NCBI RefSeq assembly: GCF_005239225.2
Contig: NC_133295.1
Location: forward strand, 6,758,001-6,822,000
Length of the DNA stretch: 64,000 nucleotides
Reading direction: 5' to 3'
Source: Populus alba
Taxonomy: Eukaryota; Streptophyta; Magnoliopsida; Malpighiales; Salicaceae
The notes beneath the pieces were generated by a model. It did no database searches. It saw only the letters and a list, made by a program, of their open reading frames with translations, and had not been told where the DNA came from. The position numbers were made by a program, and so were the translations under genes. Of the stretch, positions 50,280 to 63,230 are shown piece after piece. Position 1 is the first letter of the stretch. Each line of letters opens with the position of its first letter.

Positions 50280-50950
50280 AACAGATAAAAAAATAGATGT
50301 AATTTAAAAAAAATCTTACCATTTGCTTTGCAAGTGAAATGAATGGAACAAAGCCACCAATGTACATTGTAACGGAACCACAAACACATTGGGTTCTGGT
50401 TCTCTGTACTGGAGTGTTATTGTCGCACAAAATAATGGACATCAAAAGTTGAATATATTCCACCCACACAACACTTAAGACATACAAATGTTTGAAATCC
50501 TTTTAAACCACCACCTCCTTCCAACTTGGAAGCTCACTCTCCTCCACATATTTATTTGACTTTCTATTGTGCCTCGTACAAAAAAATCACACAATCTATA
50601 TGGTACAAATGAATTATCTATTAGTAAATGAATAATAAAATTGAATAAAAAGATTAAAAAATTCTATTTTGGTTTCAATCTTATCTAGTTGCAATGTGAT
50701 TCTTACAAACACTCCCTACAATAGTGTTGTAAGCTCTATCCCATTCAAGTTTTTCTGTGTAGTTAGAATTTATACAAGAAAAATTTAATTAATAAGTTAA
50801 TAAACTAACCAAATTAACATAATACAAAAATATTTAAGTTAATACTAACCTTAAATCTTTTGATCCGTGCATCAATCATAGGTTTCCATTCAGGATGTTT
50901 GAAAACCTGACTCCATTTAAATAAGGGGATTTCCATAAATGATTTCACCG
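50280..50950 (-). pseudogene. Second CACTA coding remnant, transposase_24 (Ptta/En/Spm)-like
   Basis: On the minus strand, FMEIPLFKWSQVFKHPEW followed by KPMIDARIKRFK (about 50870-50930), LEWDRAYNTIVGSVCKN (about 50690-50750) and MYIGGFVPFISLAKQM (about 50320-50370) occur in this order. The last resembles the H-x-G-G-S-x-x-F-x-x-H-x-x-R-M of Ptta/En/Spm plant transposases. Its strand is opposite to the transposase-associated domain at 46517, so the two remnants converge. The match is weak and broken by stops and apparent introns. Confidence 0.45.
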
Positions 50951-53289
50951 TCAATTATGGTTTTAACAGCCTCAATGTTTGTAAACTTGTTAATTAAAAT
51001 TATTTTTTTTAAAAATTATTAACATGTTGATGTGAAGTTAATTCAAACTTACATTGAAAGGTTGTTCTTCCTTTAAGCCTGGTACTTCTTAGTAAATGAA
51101 ACTCATTGTAAAAGGACCCCCTTCAACGTGGTGGCATCACATTTGACAAGCCTGCATCATGAGTGGATGCTTGTGTCTTAGGTGTCTATTCTTGGTTGAC
51201 ACTTAATGACTCATGGTCATGAGAAATGCTGCTAGAAGAACTAGCAGCGATCTTGTCTGTACGACATGCTATTGACATTTCCCTAGACATCTACCCAAAT
51301 TAAAGGCTTAAGGTATTGTAAACCATGAAACCATTTATATTTTTAAAAAATTGATAGCACTTCACCTATATAGGAGACTACCTAAAAATTTTAAACCTAC
51401 AAATACACAATAATTTAAATTGGATTGTCACAAACCAATTGATTATATTTTAATCTATGTCAATTGAATAATTTCAATTATGTTAATTTAACCAAAATTT
51501 CAATTAGTTTTGTTATGACCATTTGCAAAATGATCAAAGGAGGTTAGTATAAACACATTAAAAGATCTATAATATCAACATTTCAGATTAAAAACTATTC
51601 ATATATCCTAACTATTATCTTAGCTATTTTTCATTTTTTATTTATTTATGATGGCTACTATTTGTTTAATTTTTATTATTTTTAAATAATTTATATTTTT
51701 CAAGAAATTTAAATATGTTTGTTAACACCACAAATCAATGAGCTAACCATGTATAATCATTAAATAACATAAAAATTAAAAACACAATTAAAAAAATTCC
51801 AACAATCTATATACAATCATTAAAGAACATAAAAATTAAAAAATTGCCATCAACATTTATGCAATTATTTATAGCAGAAAAATTAAAAAATTGCCATCAA
51901 CATTTATATAATTATTTATAACAGAAAAATTAAAAAAAATTAAAAATTTTCATTAACATTTATGCAATTATTAATAACACATAAATATAAAATTATAAAA
52001 TGTTGAGTTTTCCCAATATTAAGAAGAAGAAAAATCTGAACAAATCATTAAAGGAATAGAGAATAAGATAAGGAGAAAAGAGAAGAAGACATACATGCGC
52101 GTGAAGAAGAAAAGAAGAGAAGATAATGGGTTGAGGATAGAAATAGAGAGAGAAGAGAAAGAAAGGCATGAAGATTTGGGAGAAAGAAAGAAGATGCTGC
52201 AAAGGAAGAGAGACGAAGAGAAATGTGATCATTTGTTCTGATTTTAGGGATTATAGTATTTTAATTTGGGGTTTATTTACCAACGGTTTTACTGATGTAC
52301 AATTAAATATTAATATTTTTATTTTTTTTGTCGGTGTATTTGTCTGTAAAGTCTAATTGAAAATTTCAATTTAATCAAATTTTTAGAAATCCACTAATTA
52401 CCATTGACTACGTTTTTTGTTCGTTAGTGATTTTGTATGTATTGATTAATAATAAACAAGGCAAGTGAGAAATGAACATTACCTTACCTCTCGTGAAAAT
52501 ATTGACGTACATTAATCGTCGGTAATTCCATATGTATTGAGCAGTAAAAAACAGTGCAAGTGTAAAGTGAACAATACCTTAGCTCTCGAGAAAATACCGA
52601 AGGATATTAATTATAAGTGATCCCGTATGTATTGTGCACAATGAACAATGCTAGTGAGAAAGGAACAATTCCAATGTTCTCTAAAATATATCAACAGACT
52701 TAATCCATCGATGTATCTATTTGTATTTTATAGGTGTATTTTCATCGGTACAAAACAATTTCTGTTACCAAATTGTATTTATATCTATCTTGCAAATACT
52801 TACAATCACAAAAATACGTACAAATAACATAATAACATCAGTTTTAATAATAAAATCACATAAAATAAATGTTTCATTGTGATTTAAAAATAAATAAATG
52901 TCATTATCATTACATTAAAGTTAATTTCATTCAAAAATATTACATTATAGTTTATGGCATTACACATTCATGTTGTGCAAATTAATAAAAAAATGTCTTC
53001 CTCTTTAATTTTATTATCATCATATCCATCGCAATCTTCCATATTGATTTCTTCGCTATCATCATCTTCATCAACTTGTGTATTTTAATTGGTTCTCAAA
53101 ACATCATTTAACTCCTCAACGTTAAATATTGCAAATGGATTTACCAACATATTTAATCGGCGAATTTAAATCCATCGGTAATGATGTGTGTAAAAATAAT
53201 TAACACTTCATCATAATTTTTGGTTTTCTTTTATTTTTTTTTTCACTATAATTTTCTTGGTATATACCAATAAAATATTTCTGATAGTG

Positions 53290-54640
53290 CTAACCAATGG
53301 CTACCATGAGTGCATGTTCAGTTGGAAAAACTCACCGTAATTTATTGATAGAATATTTCTATCAATTTATCATTCGTTTATATTTGTGAATTTTTGGTAA
53401 TGTTTTCAGAAATTTTATGTTTGTCTCTTGGATCTCCTTGGGACAATTAATAGAAAAATACCAAATTAATAATGATAAAGTATTACTGGATTTTCAAGGA
53501 CGTCTGGAAAATCTTACTGGCAACTTATAATTATGAGACAAATATGCAAGTTAAGATAGAGAGGCCGAAGTAAAAAATTTTCCTTCTATCATTAAAAAAA
53601 AAAAAGTTGTCATGTATGCAAGAGATACAAACGATAGATAATAAAAAGGAGCATGCAAGTGTTAATTTTACAATGATAAAGATATATGGTGTGTGCTTTA
53701 AACTTCAATCATATATACAATGTTGATGGCATTAATTAATTCAGATCAAGAAATCATTTTCACATTGTTTTTAACAAAAAAAAAAAAAATTCGTTCTAAA
53801 TATACACAATTAATACTATATATAATTTACCCTCTAAATAAATCTAAATGGTTAACAGAGACGATGATAATAAATTATACTATTTTTATTGGTTTCATGA
53901 GTTTGAATTTTGAAAATAGTATCTAAAGAGATTTATTTTTTTAAGGTAGCAGATCAATGTGGAGAAAGTAGTCTTAAATAACATGTAATTATCACTAAAA
54001 ATAAATACCTCCTTATTTAATAATTAACAATATTCTCAAACAATCGATTTCCTTTCGAATTCTTCTATCCACATAGCATACAAAAAGTCGAGCTGTTTAC
54101 TCCGCTGAATCATTTTACAGTATTAAATGATGGGAACATATATAGGTATGTATATATATCCGTATATAGGCTATGTATGTATGTATGGGTGTATGTATGT
54201 GGCATACAAAGCAGGTGCTGGTGATGTACAAATACACAGCGAAGAGAAAATATAATCAAATGAGGAATCATTGGATTTCCCAAAAAATAAAATAAAATAA
54301 AAGGTATTTTTATACCAATAATAATAATACAAGGAAGATCAGCATTAGCATTGTCGTAGGTGTCCTAAAGAAGCGATCAATTAATCTATATATATATATA
54401 TATATACGTGTATGTATATGATATGTATATGATATGATATTGATTTCTTGCAAAGACTTTGTCTGGAATATCTTGTTCCCTGGCCTACGCTGGCTTACGG
54501 TCACGAGTGCCCCTTTGATTTTATTATTCATGGAACTCTGTGGACCCGACTTGGCTACAGTTTGCAAAAACCAATATTATTCAATACCATAAATAACCTT
54601 ATCATATACTCTATCACATTACATTATTAATACATAACTC
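53290..54640. other. AT-rich spacer between the CACTA element and the ELHRLY gene
   Basis: No gene recognised. A TA run is at 54390-54407 and short GTAT runs at 54140-54200. A more balanced patch at 54460-54560 has a 60-residue open frame without a recognisable domain. Confidence 0.45.
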
Positions 54641-54655
54641 TACCACAACAACCTA

Positions 54656-54675
54656 GCTCTCTCTCTCTCTCTCTC
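54656..54675. repeat. (CT)n tract upstream of the ELHRLY gene
   Basis: About ten CT copies. Such tracts are common in plant core promoters and leaders; this one may lie in or near the 5' leader of the gene at 56296. Confidence 0.7.
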
Positions 54676-55622
54676 ATTCAAAATATTACTCTCAAACACA
54701 TTGCAAGTTAGCCCAGCTTTTCTCTTGCCTCCTCCCCTTCATTCACAGCCTGTCAAGCTTGAATTATTATGAACATGAATACCAACATATCTTAACTTAA
54801 GGTTTGCTTTGATGTTCTTCTAAGCAAGGGAGAGCTGGCTAGGCTAATACAAATATTGGAGTCTTGATTTCTTGTACCGCCTGGTGTTTACTAGCCATAA
54901 TAACTCTCCGAATTTAGCACCACAGCTGCACTCCATAGGTTGCTCCGTCCGTATTGTTAAGAGACAAAAAAATGAGTTATGGAAGCTCATGAGTGGTATA
55001 AGGGCTTGCTTGTTTTTCAGCTTTTCTTTGTCATCAATAGACTACCTTGTGGCATGAAGGAGGGAGATGTTCAATGAGCCTTGTAGGAAAGTACAGCGAT
55101 CTGGTCACTATATATTTCAGGTGATGAATAAATAATTATAAAGTAGTTTTCTTGTTCTTGTACTGAACTGGTCATGAAACTTGGGCCTTTTCTTTTCTTT
55201 TTTTTCTTCCAAGTTTTGAAAGATGGCCTGTACTAAGGCCAGCATTCATGATCTTTTTCTTCTTTTTTTTTTTTTTTGTTTGCTAGCTGTATTGGTTATT
55301 TGTGATTTTCATGATTGCTAATATATAAATCTCTTGCATATAATTAAGAATACAAAGTGCAAAATTGGTTTTGCAGTCTTCTCAGTCTCCCATCTCATAG
55401 TTATCCAGTTTGCTGTTCATTTTTGTCTATTTGTTGATTGCTTTATGGCTTTAAAATAAGCGTCTCTATGAAAAGAAGGATTTTTAACTGTTGTGTGATT
55501 TCATCATGTGGCTACCGAAAAGGGTTGGTTTTGGAAGAAACAGAAAGGAGTGTGAACACTTTTCTAGAACAAATTTCATGGAGATGAAGACCACCGTTTT
55601 GGCTAGTGATTGTCCCACCAGT

Positions 55623-55624
<2 letters not shown>

Positions 55625-55661
<37 letters not shown>
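55625..55661. repeat. (GA)n microsatellite
   Basis: About 18 GA copies, about 630 bases before the start codon of the ELHRLY gene, probably in its leader intron or promoter. Confidence 0.96.
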
Positions 55662-55664
<3 letters not shown>

Positions 55665-56295
55665 CACAATCCATGTTTGGTCTTTCTATTGCTTACATCC
55701 CATTTTCTCCTTACTTCGTTGTCAAGGCACTGTTTTGTTACACTTTCAGAGCTCCGAATGCAGTTGTGAGCAGTCCCCTCCCCCTCCATTTCAGCAGAAA
55801 TCCTCTCTTTACATTTTCGAAGACAAAAATAGGTGGCATGGTTTAAAATATAGCAAGGCAATTTCATCTTTGTAATAATTGCTTGCATCTAGAGCAAGAT
55901 TGAAGAAGATCTCGTTTAAATGTTTCTTGCATTTGAATTTTACTTTATCAAAATTTGATATGACTCAGAATTTACAAAATCTTTTCTAGATCACTTTTGT
56001 TCCCAGATATCCCAATAAAACTTCGGGTCAACGGCCCTTCGTCTCCACCCCTATGTAGTGGCCTTTTATATATCCACCACAGTTTATAGAGTAAATAATG
56101 CAAAAAGATAAGGAAAAAGAAAAAAAGAGGCAAAGTTTATGATGGATCACATGTGATCCATATATCTCCATGATTGATCTCTTTTTCTGTTACAATTTTC
56201 TTGCTGTTTTAGTTTTTCTTGATGAAATCGGAGTTGCAAGATTCTCTGTACTCTCTTATATTAGTTTGAAGTTTGATTATCATATAATTTCAGGG

Positions 56296-57484
56296 ATGGG
56301 AACCAAACTTGAATATGCCATCAACGTTCTAGCAACTTCACAAAATAGCAGTAGCGTAAGTGTACGTTGTGTGGATGACCTGGAATATTTGCAGACCAGG
56401 GGTCTGAGTAAGGACCTTCAAGTTAGTGGGATAGACAAGTTTTGCAGCTCTATGGACAGGATGCCTGAGAAACACAACATAGACTTCATCAAGAAGACAA
56501 TGCAGTTGCATGATGATATCTTCAAACAACAGGTGAGTTTCAAGTCTAGTTTAACGTACATGTTTTGTGGAGATCAATGTGTTAGCTGAAACCTTTTTAC
56601 TTGAAGAATATTTTTTCTCCATAGTTGGACATTTTGACATCACTACTTTCCAGGGAATAGTTTCCAGTTAGAACTACTGAGGCCAGGGTTGTGTTATCTA
56701 TTCATCACTCTAATTCAGACCTAGAACCCTCTGAGCAATATATAAATAATCTTAATTACAGAAGCATTTCCCTTTTCTTTCCACTGGCTAGCCCCACAGG
56801 CATAAATTACTGATTACTGTCTATGGCAAGGAACTTGAAACCTGACAACAGGAATATTATTAACTAACTGTAAAGTGGAACTTGCAGGTAAGGGAGCTCC
56901 ATAGGCTGTACAGTGTTCAAAAGATGTTGATGGACGAGTTGAACAAGAATGAAATTAAACAAAACAGGAAGGACTGGACTCCAATGACTAGTTCATATAT
57001 TAACTACTCTCAATTCGCTAACCGGCCTAAATCAACAGCACAAACCACTTATGGTTATAGTTTCCATGTTCAAAGACCGAGGGATGATCCGAGTTCAAGA
57101 GAAAGAAGTGGTAGCTGCTCAGATGAGACGATGAGATTAACAAGGGGATTCGATCTTGAAAGGCTTGCTGAGCATATATCAACTGGAGTTGGAGCCGTGG
57201 GCGACAACCAAGCTGGGCCAAGCACTTGTGCACCCCAGAAAGGAAAAATGAGAATAGATGGATCTGATGGAGATAGTGAAGTGGAGTTGACATTAAGCAT
57301 CGGAGGTAGCACTACAAGCAAGAAGATATCCAAAAACTACCAGACACTTGAGCTTGATTCTCCAGCCTCGTTTATATCTGAACGAGGAGAGGATTACAGC
57401 ACTCCAACAACCCCAATGAGCAGCTCTAGTGCAACATGTGATCAGGACAGAAAGCGGCCTCATTGGCTTTTCCAAAAAGTTTAA
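56296..57484 (+). CDS. Plant-specific ELHRLY-motif protein (DUF863-related), putative nuclear repressor
   Basis: Two coding exons, 56296-56532 and 56888-57484, join in phase 0 (834 nt, 277 residues). The start MGTKLEYAINVLATSQ is chosen because an acceptor (ATTTCAG) ends two bases before it, implying a leader intron. The exon junction falls in Q|VRELHRLYSVQKMLMDEL, a helical motif shared with the N-terminus of DUF863-type plant proteins. Residues 175-200 carry GFDLERLAEHI. EVELTLSIGG near 215-224 fits the EAR repression pattern L-x-L-x-L/I, and the protein ends RKRPHWLFQKV, a conserved-looking tail. No DNA-binding or catalytic domain is visible. A role in transcriptional repression is inference from the EAR-like motif; the family itself is poorly characterised. 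Confidence 0.85.
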
Positions 57485-59560
57485 GTATAAATAGGACTTG
57501 ACCATATGTATGTGTGTGTCCTTCTAAAACTCCACTTGACTCGGACGAACAAAAATCTATGGTCTTTGAATTGAGATTCTTGATTCAGTTCCAACCTCGA
57601 TCTATTAAATGGATTTTGAGGAACCCTTATTTGGGGTATTACATTGGTTGTGAATCTAGCTACCTTTTCTTTTCAAGTCCACCAGTTCAATATTTGAAAT
57701 CTCGATCTACAGACATTGTGTTTTTAGTTGTTCTGCACCAATCTTAGTTTGTAAACTTTTCCAATTTCAGATATGTAAGAGCAGATTGGAGAAAGAAATT
57801 AATGAGAGTAATATGTTATCCTACAAAAGTAAACCAGCAGGCGTGTATGAGATGATGACCAAATATGTGGGCGCACTTAAATAATGCATTCAAGGATGCT
57901 TATCACTATCAACTTGGGGATAAGAATTTAAGAAAATTTTGTCTCCCTTTTTTTTTTTTCTTTCCTCTAACTAATGTTGTGAAAGCAACAGGTAGTCGAA
58001 TTGCAAAATTCACAGATTGTGCTTCTTTCAGTCACAAATATTGTCAGAATGTGTGAAGTGGGGCAGAAGGAATGCCATTGATATGGTATTTTGTCTTCAA
58101 ATCCTTGTCTTTTATTTCAAAGTGTTTCAGTGCAGATGGTCCTGACCAAAACACAACCCTCTCTTTTTCTTTGCTGCTGTATCCATTATCTCTCCAATAA
58201 AGGAGAGAAACAGCGTTGCTCAACCCATGATCCATGTAAGATCAACTTGCACGTCCTACTGATCAAACGGTGGAGTATTAGATAAGACAAGGAAGATACT
58301 ATAAACTCTTGCAACTTAGTTTTTTATTTTCCTTTATGCTTTTCCCCTCAATAGCATGCTCCTTGTACAGATTAAAAGCCACATAATCCGAGGTTCGTAC
58401 TTAAAAATTGAAAATATAGCGGAATTTGTAAACATACCCGAGACCCCACTTTGTTAAAATGTCCATACAGTGAAAAAACACAGTTCAGAAACAATTTACG
58501 AGTGATTTTTTGTTTTTCTAGAGAAATGGTTGAAATTTTGTTGTTCTATCAGTAAATCTTCACCAGCTCCCAATTCGAAGACCTTATTTAGCATATGTTT
58601 TGAATACTTAGGTTTGGATTCAAGAAATAGACATGTGTTATATGTATACAGCTATTCCTGCAGATTCATGCACAGACCATCAACAGTCCCTTTAGGCTGT
58701 AAACTTGACCTTCCCTATTTATATGCTATTTTTAAGGGTTGTACCTTTTATTTCTGTACGCTCACTTGATTTATAGAGTTCTCACAGCTTTAATAACATT
58801 TTAGAATTGCTGAAACTCCCACTTCCCTTTCCCTAGCTGTCAAAAAACTTGTACTTTTAACGAGTCTTAGAACAGGCTCTCATTATCTGCTTTGACTAGA
58901 GGACGAGGACGAATAAGAAGCTTCATTCTAGATCATTAATTATGACTTTATCTGCATGTGGGCATCTCTAGTTTAATTATTTATCGCATTGTCGAAGACT
59001 CGAAATCATATATTGTCCCTGGCAGACAGTGCTGCTTTACTCGGCAACTATTTTTGCTGAAAAGCTCCTCCTGTTGAATTTTCAACATTTTAAATCAAAT
59101 GTCCCACTGAGGTTCTCAGTTCTAATCCTTGGACACCCGATCTCGAAACACACTTCGAAAGTAATTTGCTTGTCGAGAGAACGGACATTTAACACAATCC
59201 TAGTCGGTAGTGAGCGAAACAACACAACAGCTCCCATTGCAGGGAACTGTGGGAGCTCCAACATCTGCTCCCCAAGACTAACTAAACGAGGTTGCAAAAG
59301 CAATATTTGTACCCTTGAACATCATTTTTCCAAGGAAATTTGAACTCACCATCGATTATACTTGGGAATACAAGACATGTATCTATATATATATATGTCT
59401 AGGTCCCTTGTGAGTGGACTTAGATATACAAGTCAAAGGCAACAATAACATATGCATGTATCATCAATGACCACTTATCTTCTCCTAGGTATATAGTTGG
59501 ATTCTCATAGAAAATAAACTTATGAGAGTTTGTATATTAATTAATGTTTGTATATCTTCT
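57485..59560. other. 3' flank and intergenic DNA
   Basis: The first 300 or so bases are probably 3' UTR of the ELHRLY gene. Base composition stays balanced to about 59340, with a 104-residue plus frame at 59029-59343 that shows no recognisable domain. It might be an old gene or element fragment. Confidence 0.4.
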
Positions 59561-59579
59561 TTTGAATTTTATTTAATTA

Positions 59580-59595
59580 TTTATTATTATTATTA

Positions 59596-59626
<31 letters not shown>
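59580..59626. repeat. (ATT)n microsatellite
   Basis: About 15 trinucleotide copies with one interruption. Confidence 0.95.
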
Positions 59627-59628
<2 letters not shown>

Positions 59629-61260
59629 AGAGTAGATAATGATTATTTTGTTACTTCACCTAAGAGAACAAATTATTACAAGAAACTTGCTATCAAAGTT
59701 GTCATGTTTCCTCTTTTGGAAGTGGCCTGGGGCACCAAATACTTGCTATCATATAACTTGCACAAATATGGATTTGTTTATGTAAATTCAAAGTATATTT
59801 GCTTTCACTGTTGCCACTATAGGTGTTGATGTGAGAGAGAAAGGTAGTGTGTTATTGTCTTGTTTTTTGTTTTAATTAGTCAATTTGAATTATTAATTAA
59901 ATAAGAAAAAAAAAATATGACGTCGACCATTTGGTGTTACATGCAAGAGGTGTCTTGTTATGGATTGGAATTTGGTCATGACTTTTTACTTTTTATTTTT
60001 TTGAGAAAGAGAAGGAAAAAGGAGACTCGGAAGAGTTTTAGCCTTATGATACTTTTTATGTTGTGGGATTTTTCTTATTAGAAATGTTTAGTGTGGTTTG
60101 GTAAAGAAGAGAGAGGGAGTATGCTACTAAATCTTTATTTCCATTTTAAGTCAAGTATTTTTTTTTAATTTGTGCAATTAAATTCCAACAATTTATTTAA
60201 AATTAAAGGTTAGAACTCGAAGAAATTAGCCTAGGTGGTTTGCTCTGTTCCTTGACATTTCAGGTTCAAACTTGGAGATTAATATTCAAGATAATTTATT
60301 AAAATTTTCTAAATACATCAAGCTAGGGATATCCATAAAATTATCCGAGAAGAAATTTAATCTTGCTTGACATGCAAGGATATCCTTATCACATTTTAAG
60401 GACACACGAGACAATCGTAATCTTGTTTTTTATACGTTGAGGCTATTAACCAAGAATGTCAATTAAACTTGAATCCAAATGAGTTGGTATTTTTGTAGAT
60501 ATGTAATATTGCAAAATGAATATGGATATTCAAAATTATGATCTCATAAATAATAGATAAGGTATAAATATTGAAACAATATTCAATAAGTAGTGAAAAG
60601 GCAAACGACAAGATATCTTCTTTAAGTGTGATAAATATTATCCTAACTCTAGCTCTAATTTTTTATGTTGAACCATCAAAGAATATTTTTCATGGTTTTG
60701 ACATTTTAATGAATAAGATTTTATCATTACGCAAAATAATTTGTTAAACTTATGTCATATAAGAAATCTTGATATGGCAAGTGAACAACATAGATGAATA
60801 TAGGGAATGTGTTGTTAAATAAATTAGTATAATTGATAATGATGAGATATAATTTAAAGACAAATATTTTTTTGTTCTATTTATTTAATGTAAATTACAT
60901 GTGATATTTATAAATTATTTATAAGTACCTCACAGTCTCGAGCAGGACGTGTTAGATGTGTATAGGACATCTTTCGATAATTTTGTTCAAAATTTGTATT
61001 AAATACCGTTTTGCATTGTAAGGGGTCTTATGCTTAAGTATTAATTATTATGAGGTTTATGTATTAAAAATTTAACTTAATCATGTATATTTATGTTAGA
61101 GTATTAGTTTATTTATTATGTCTTAGATAATTACTATGTATTTGTATTTCCTAAATCTTATGAAGATTTGAGGGTTTATATTGGAAATTGAATGCATATT
61201 GTGAACCATAATGAAATATGATGGATGGTATGTGTGAAGATATGATTAGATGAGTCCATG
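59627..61260. other. AT-rich intergenic DNA, no gene
   Basis: No open frame with recognisable protein. A pair of pol III-like boxes at about 60225-60273 (TAGCCTAGGTGG and GGTTCAAACTT) may mark a second, decayed SINE. Confidence 0.4.
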
Positions 61261-61269
61261 ATGGTTGGA

Positions 61270-61690
61270 TAATGACATGACCAAAATCTTAATGTCTTCT
61301 CCCAAGTGCAGGAGTGTCGAAGTAATAAATAACCCAACAAGACCGGGGTTGAATCACAGAAAGGTTAATTGTATAAATTATAAATAGCAATACAACAACA
61401 ACAACAACAACAATAATAACAATAATAATAACAATAATAGTAATAATAATATTAATAGTAAATAATAATAATAATACTCAGTACGTGGCATTGTTATACC
61501 TAAGAATGATCTAAAAGATCGGGGTCACAGGTTTCCAGCCTATATACTGAGTTTATAAAAAGATCAAAGAGATATATTATATAATATAAACAGATTTTTG
61601 ATGCGAATGAACAAGACAAAACCAATAATGTCAGGATCTTTGATCAAACACAGAGCATACTTAACGTACATAAAATATAACAAGAATGTA

Positions 61691-61726
<36 letters not shown>

Positions 61727-63230
61727 GAGAGAAGAGGAAGAAATTAATGAGAACTTTGAGATGGAAGATTACTGTGAGGATTAAACAATGATAAAAACAA
61801 ATGTCAAGGTTAGAGGATCCACTAATGGTATTTCAAACAAGTATAGTATAAACTCTTATTACTCAACTTGGAAACCACACACGAAGAAGGTTCCAATCAG
61901 ATTATAAATTATTAACATGATTACATTAGTTATCTTATTCGAATGATGCTAATACTTGTAAATGTTGTCAGGCATTCATGATTATAACTTAAATTAACAA
62001 CAAATCAAGTTCCTTTCATAGCTCAGGTGTCGGTTATACCATACAGTATGGGCTATGAAAGTGCCAAGTATTTGTTGTACCAAGTGTTATACAACATAAA
62101 TCTAGATTAACCATTTAACAAGCAAAGTATTAAAAGTGAACAAGGTAACAAATATAAAACATGTTAATATCAAGCATTAAAGTCCATGTTGAGTTTATAC
62201 TATACTTATTCTTACACCATTAGTGTACCCTTTTCACCTTGACATAATAGATTTAGCTAAACATAATGAAAGAAAGAAACATAAATAAACAAGATAAGAA
62301 CATACTTATACAAATAAAGGAAAGGAAATGAAGAGCATAAACAAGAGATTAATATAGCATCAAATGAAACTCAAACATTACAAAATACAAAGAAAGAGAG
62401 CAAGAGCATGATCTTGATCTGAACACCAAGATGCCTAAATGCATGGAAAATGCCTCCTTTTATAGGCCAAAATTTGAAACTATTGATTTGATGAATAATT
62501 GTTGAGTGGGTGGCCACATCTTGACTTGGTGAAAATCCTTATCTTCTTGTCTGAATCAAACGTCATTGCTAACATCAGAACTAGAACCATATGAAATCAT
62601 GAAAGTTCTAGAAACTTCTCTTAGCTTTCCAGGAAAAAAAAGATGAGGTCATTTGGACTTCTAGAACTCAAGATATGGGCTGAACACTTAAGAGTGTCTG
62701 GGCTGCAGGACAACTTCGGACTTCTCCGTTGTTGCTATAATTTGGACTTGAAACGACCTTCCTAGATCTTGGTGTCCCATGAAAGTTATAGGCCTATGTC
62801 TTACCAAATCTGTGTAAAAATTTGAGATCATTTGAACATTTAGAACTCGAGATATGACCTAATTACCGAATAGTGTTCCAGTTTGGACTACACAACATCT
62901 CTTTTCTAAGCTTCACCCTCTCTTTATCTTCACAAATTTTAGTAGTTGAGTTCATCAATCAATCCTTTGATTTATGTGATATGCCTACATTTAAGATGAA
63001 CATTTACCATATATTAAGATATCTTATAGTATTAGACTTGTTATTATAAAACATGCTTTAGTTAAAGAGTTATTGATACTTCAAGTGCAAAATAATGATA
63101 TAAACCCTTGATAAACATGCACTTTTAAGTACTAATCAGATAATAAATGAAATAAGAATTGGTTGAATAATGAAGTATGACAGGTCTTAGTCGATAACTT
63201 GGGATTTCCTATTATAGAGAAAACACTGTT
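61270..63230. repeat. Non-coding retrotransposon-like block
   Basis: Starts with a 'cccaagtgcaggagtgtcgaa' type phrase and contains AAT/ACA microsatellites (61384-61481, 61686-61726), a large foldback (61802-62244) and a degenerate tandem duplication (about 62597-62880). The style is that of LTR or untranslated DNA of large plant retroelements. Its relation to the reverse transcriptase remnant at 63410 is likely but unproven. Confidence 0.45.
61802..62244. repeat. Large imperfect inverted repeat (foldback), 443 bp
   Basis: The outer arms pair 'tgtcaaggt...cactaatgg' with its complement ending at 62244, then 'agtatagtataaactc' (61840) with 'gagtttatactatact' (about 62191-62206). Middle parts pair weakly ('attaacatg...ttagtta'). 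The inner arms pair 'ctttcatagc' (62013-62022) with 'gctatgaaag' (62052-62061) around a 29-base loop. The whole block could fold into one stem of about 200 bp with mismatches. Confidence 0.8.

Larger units (their letters stand above)
45669..53289. mobile_element. CACTA (En/Spm) DNA transposon, degenerate
   Basis: The left end reads CACTATCAGGAAAATCAC and the right end, reversed, CACTATCAGAAATATTTT: nine bases identical from the terminal CAC, the hallmark of CACTA elements. Subterminal DNA at both ends (45770-45970 and 49180-49500, 52270-52760) is rich in scattered 'accgac/gtcggt'-like and 'atcggta' words, as in other plant CACTA elements. Coding remnants fit: a transposase-associated domain on the plus strand and a transposase_24-like piece on the minus strand. 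The three bases next to each end (TAA left, CTA right) differ, so the expected 3-bp target duplication is not preserved. A copia fragment lies inside. Confidence 0.82.

Noticed and set aside
55606..55875. Open frames through the GA microsatellite
   Set aside because: Dinucleotide repeats of RE/ER residues arise from the microsatellite on both strands.
59225..59260. Small hairpin AGCTCCCA/TGGGAGCT resembling a miR319-type word
   Set aside because: The stem is far too short for a miRNA precursor and the 21-base miR319/159 sequence is not present.
59029..59343. 104-residue plus-strand open frame
   Set aside because: No recognisable domain, no leader or splice context, and an equally open minus frame overlaps it.
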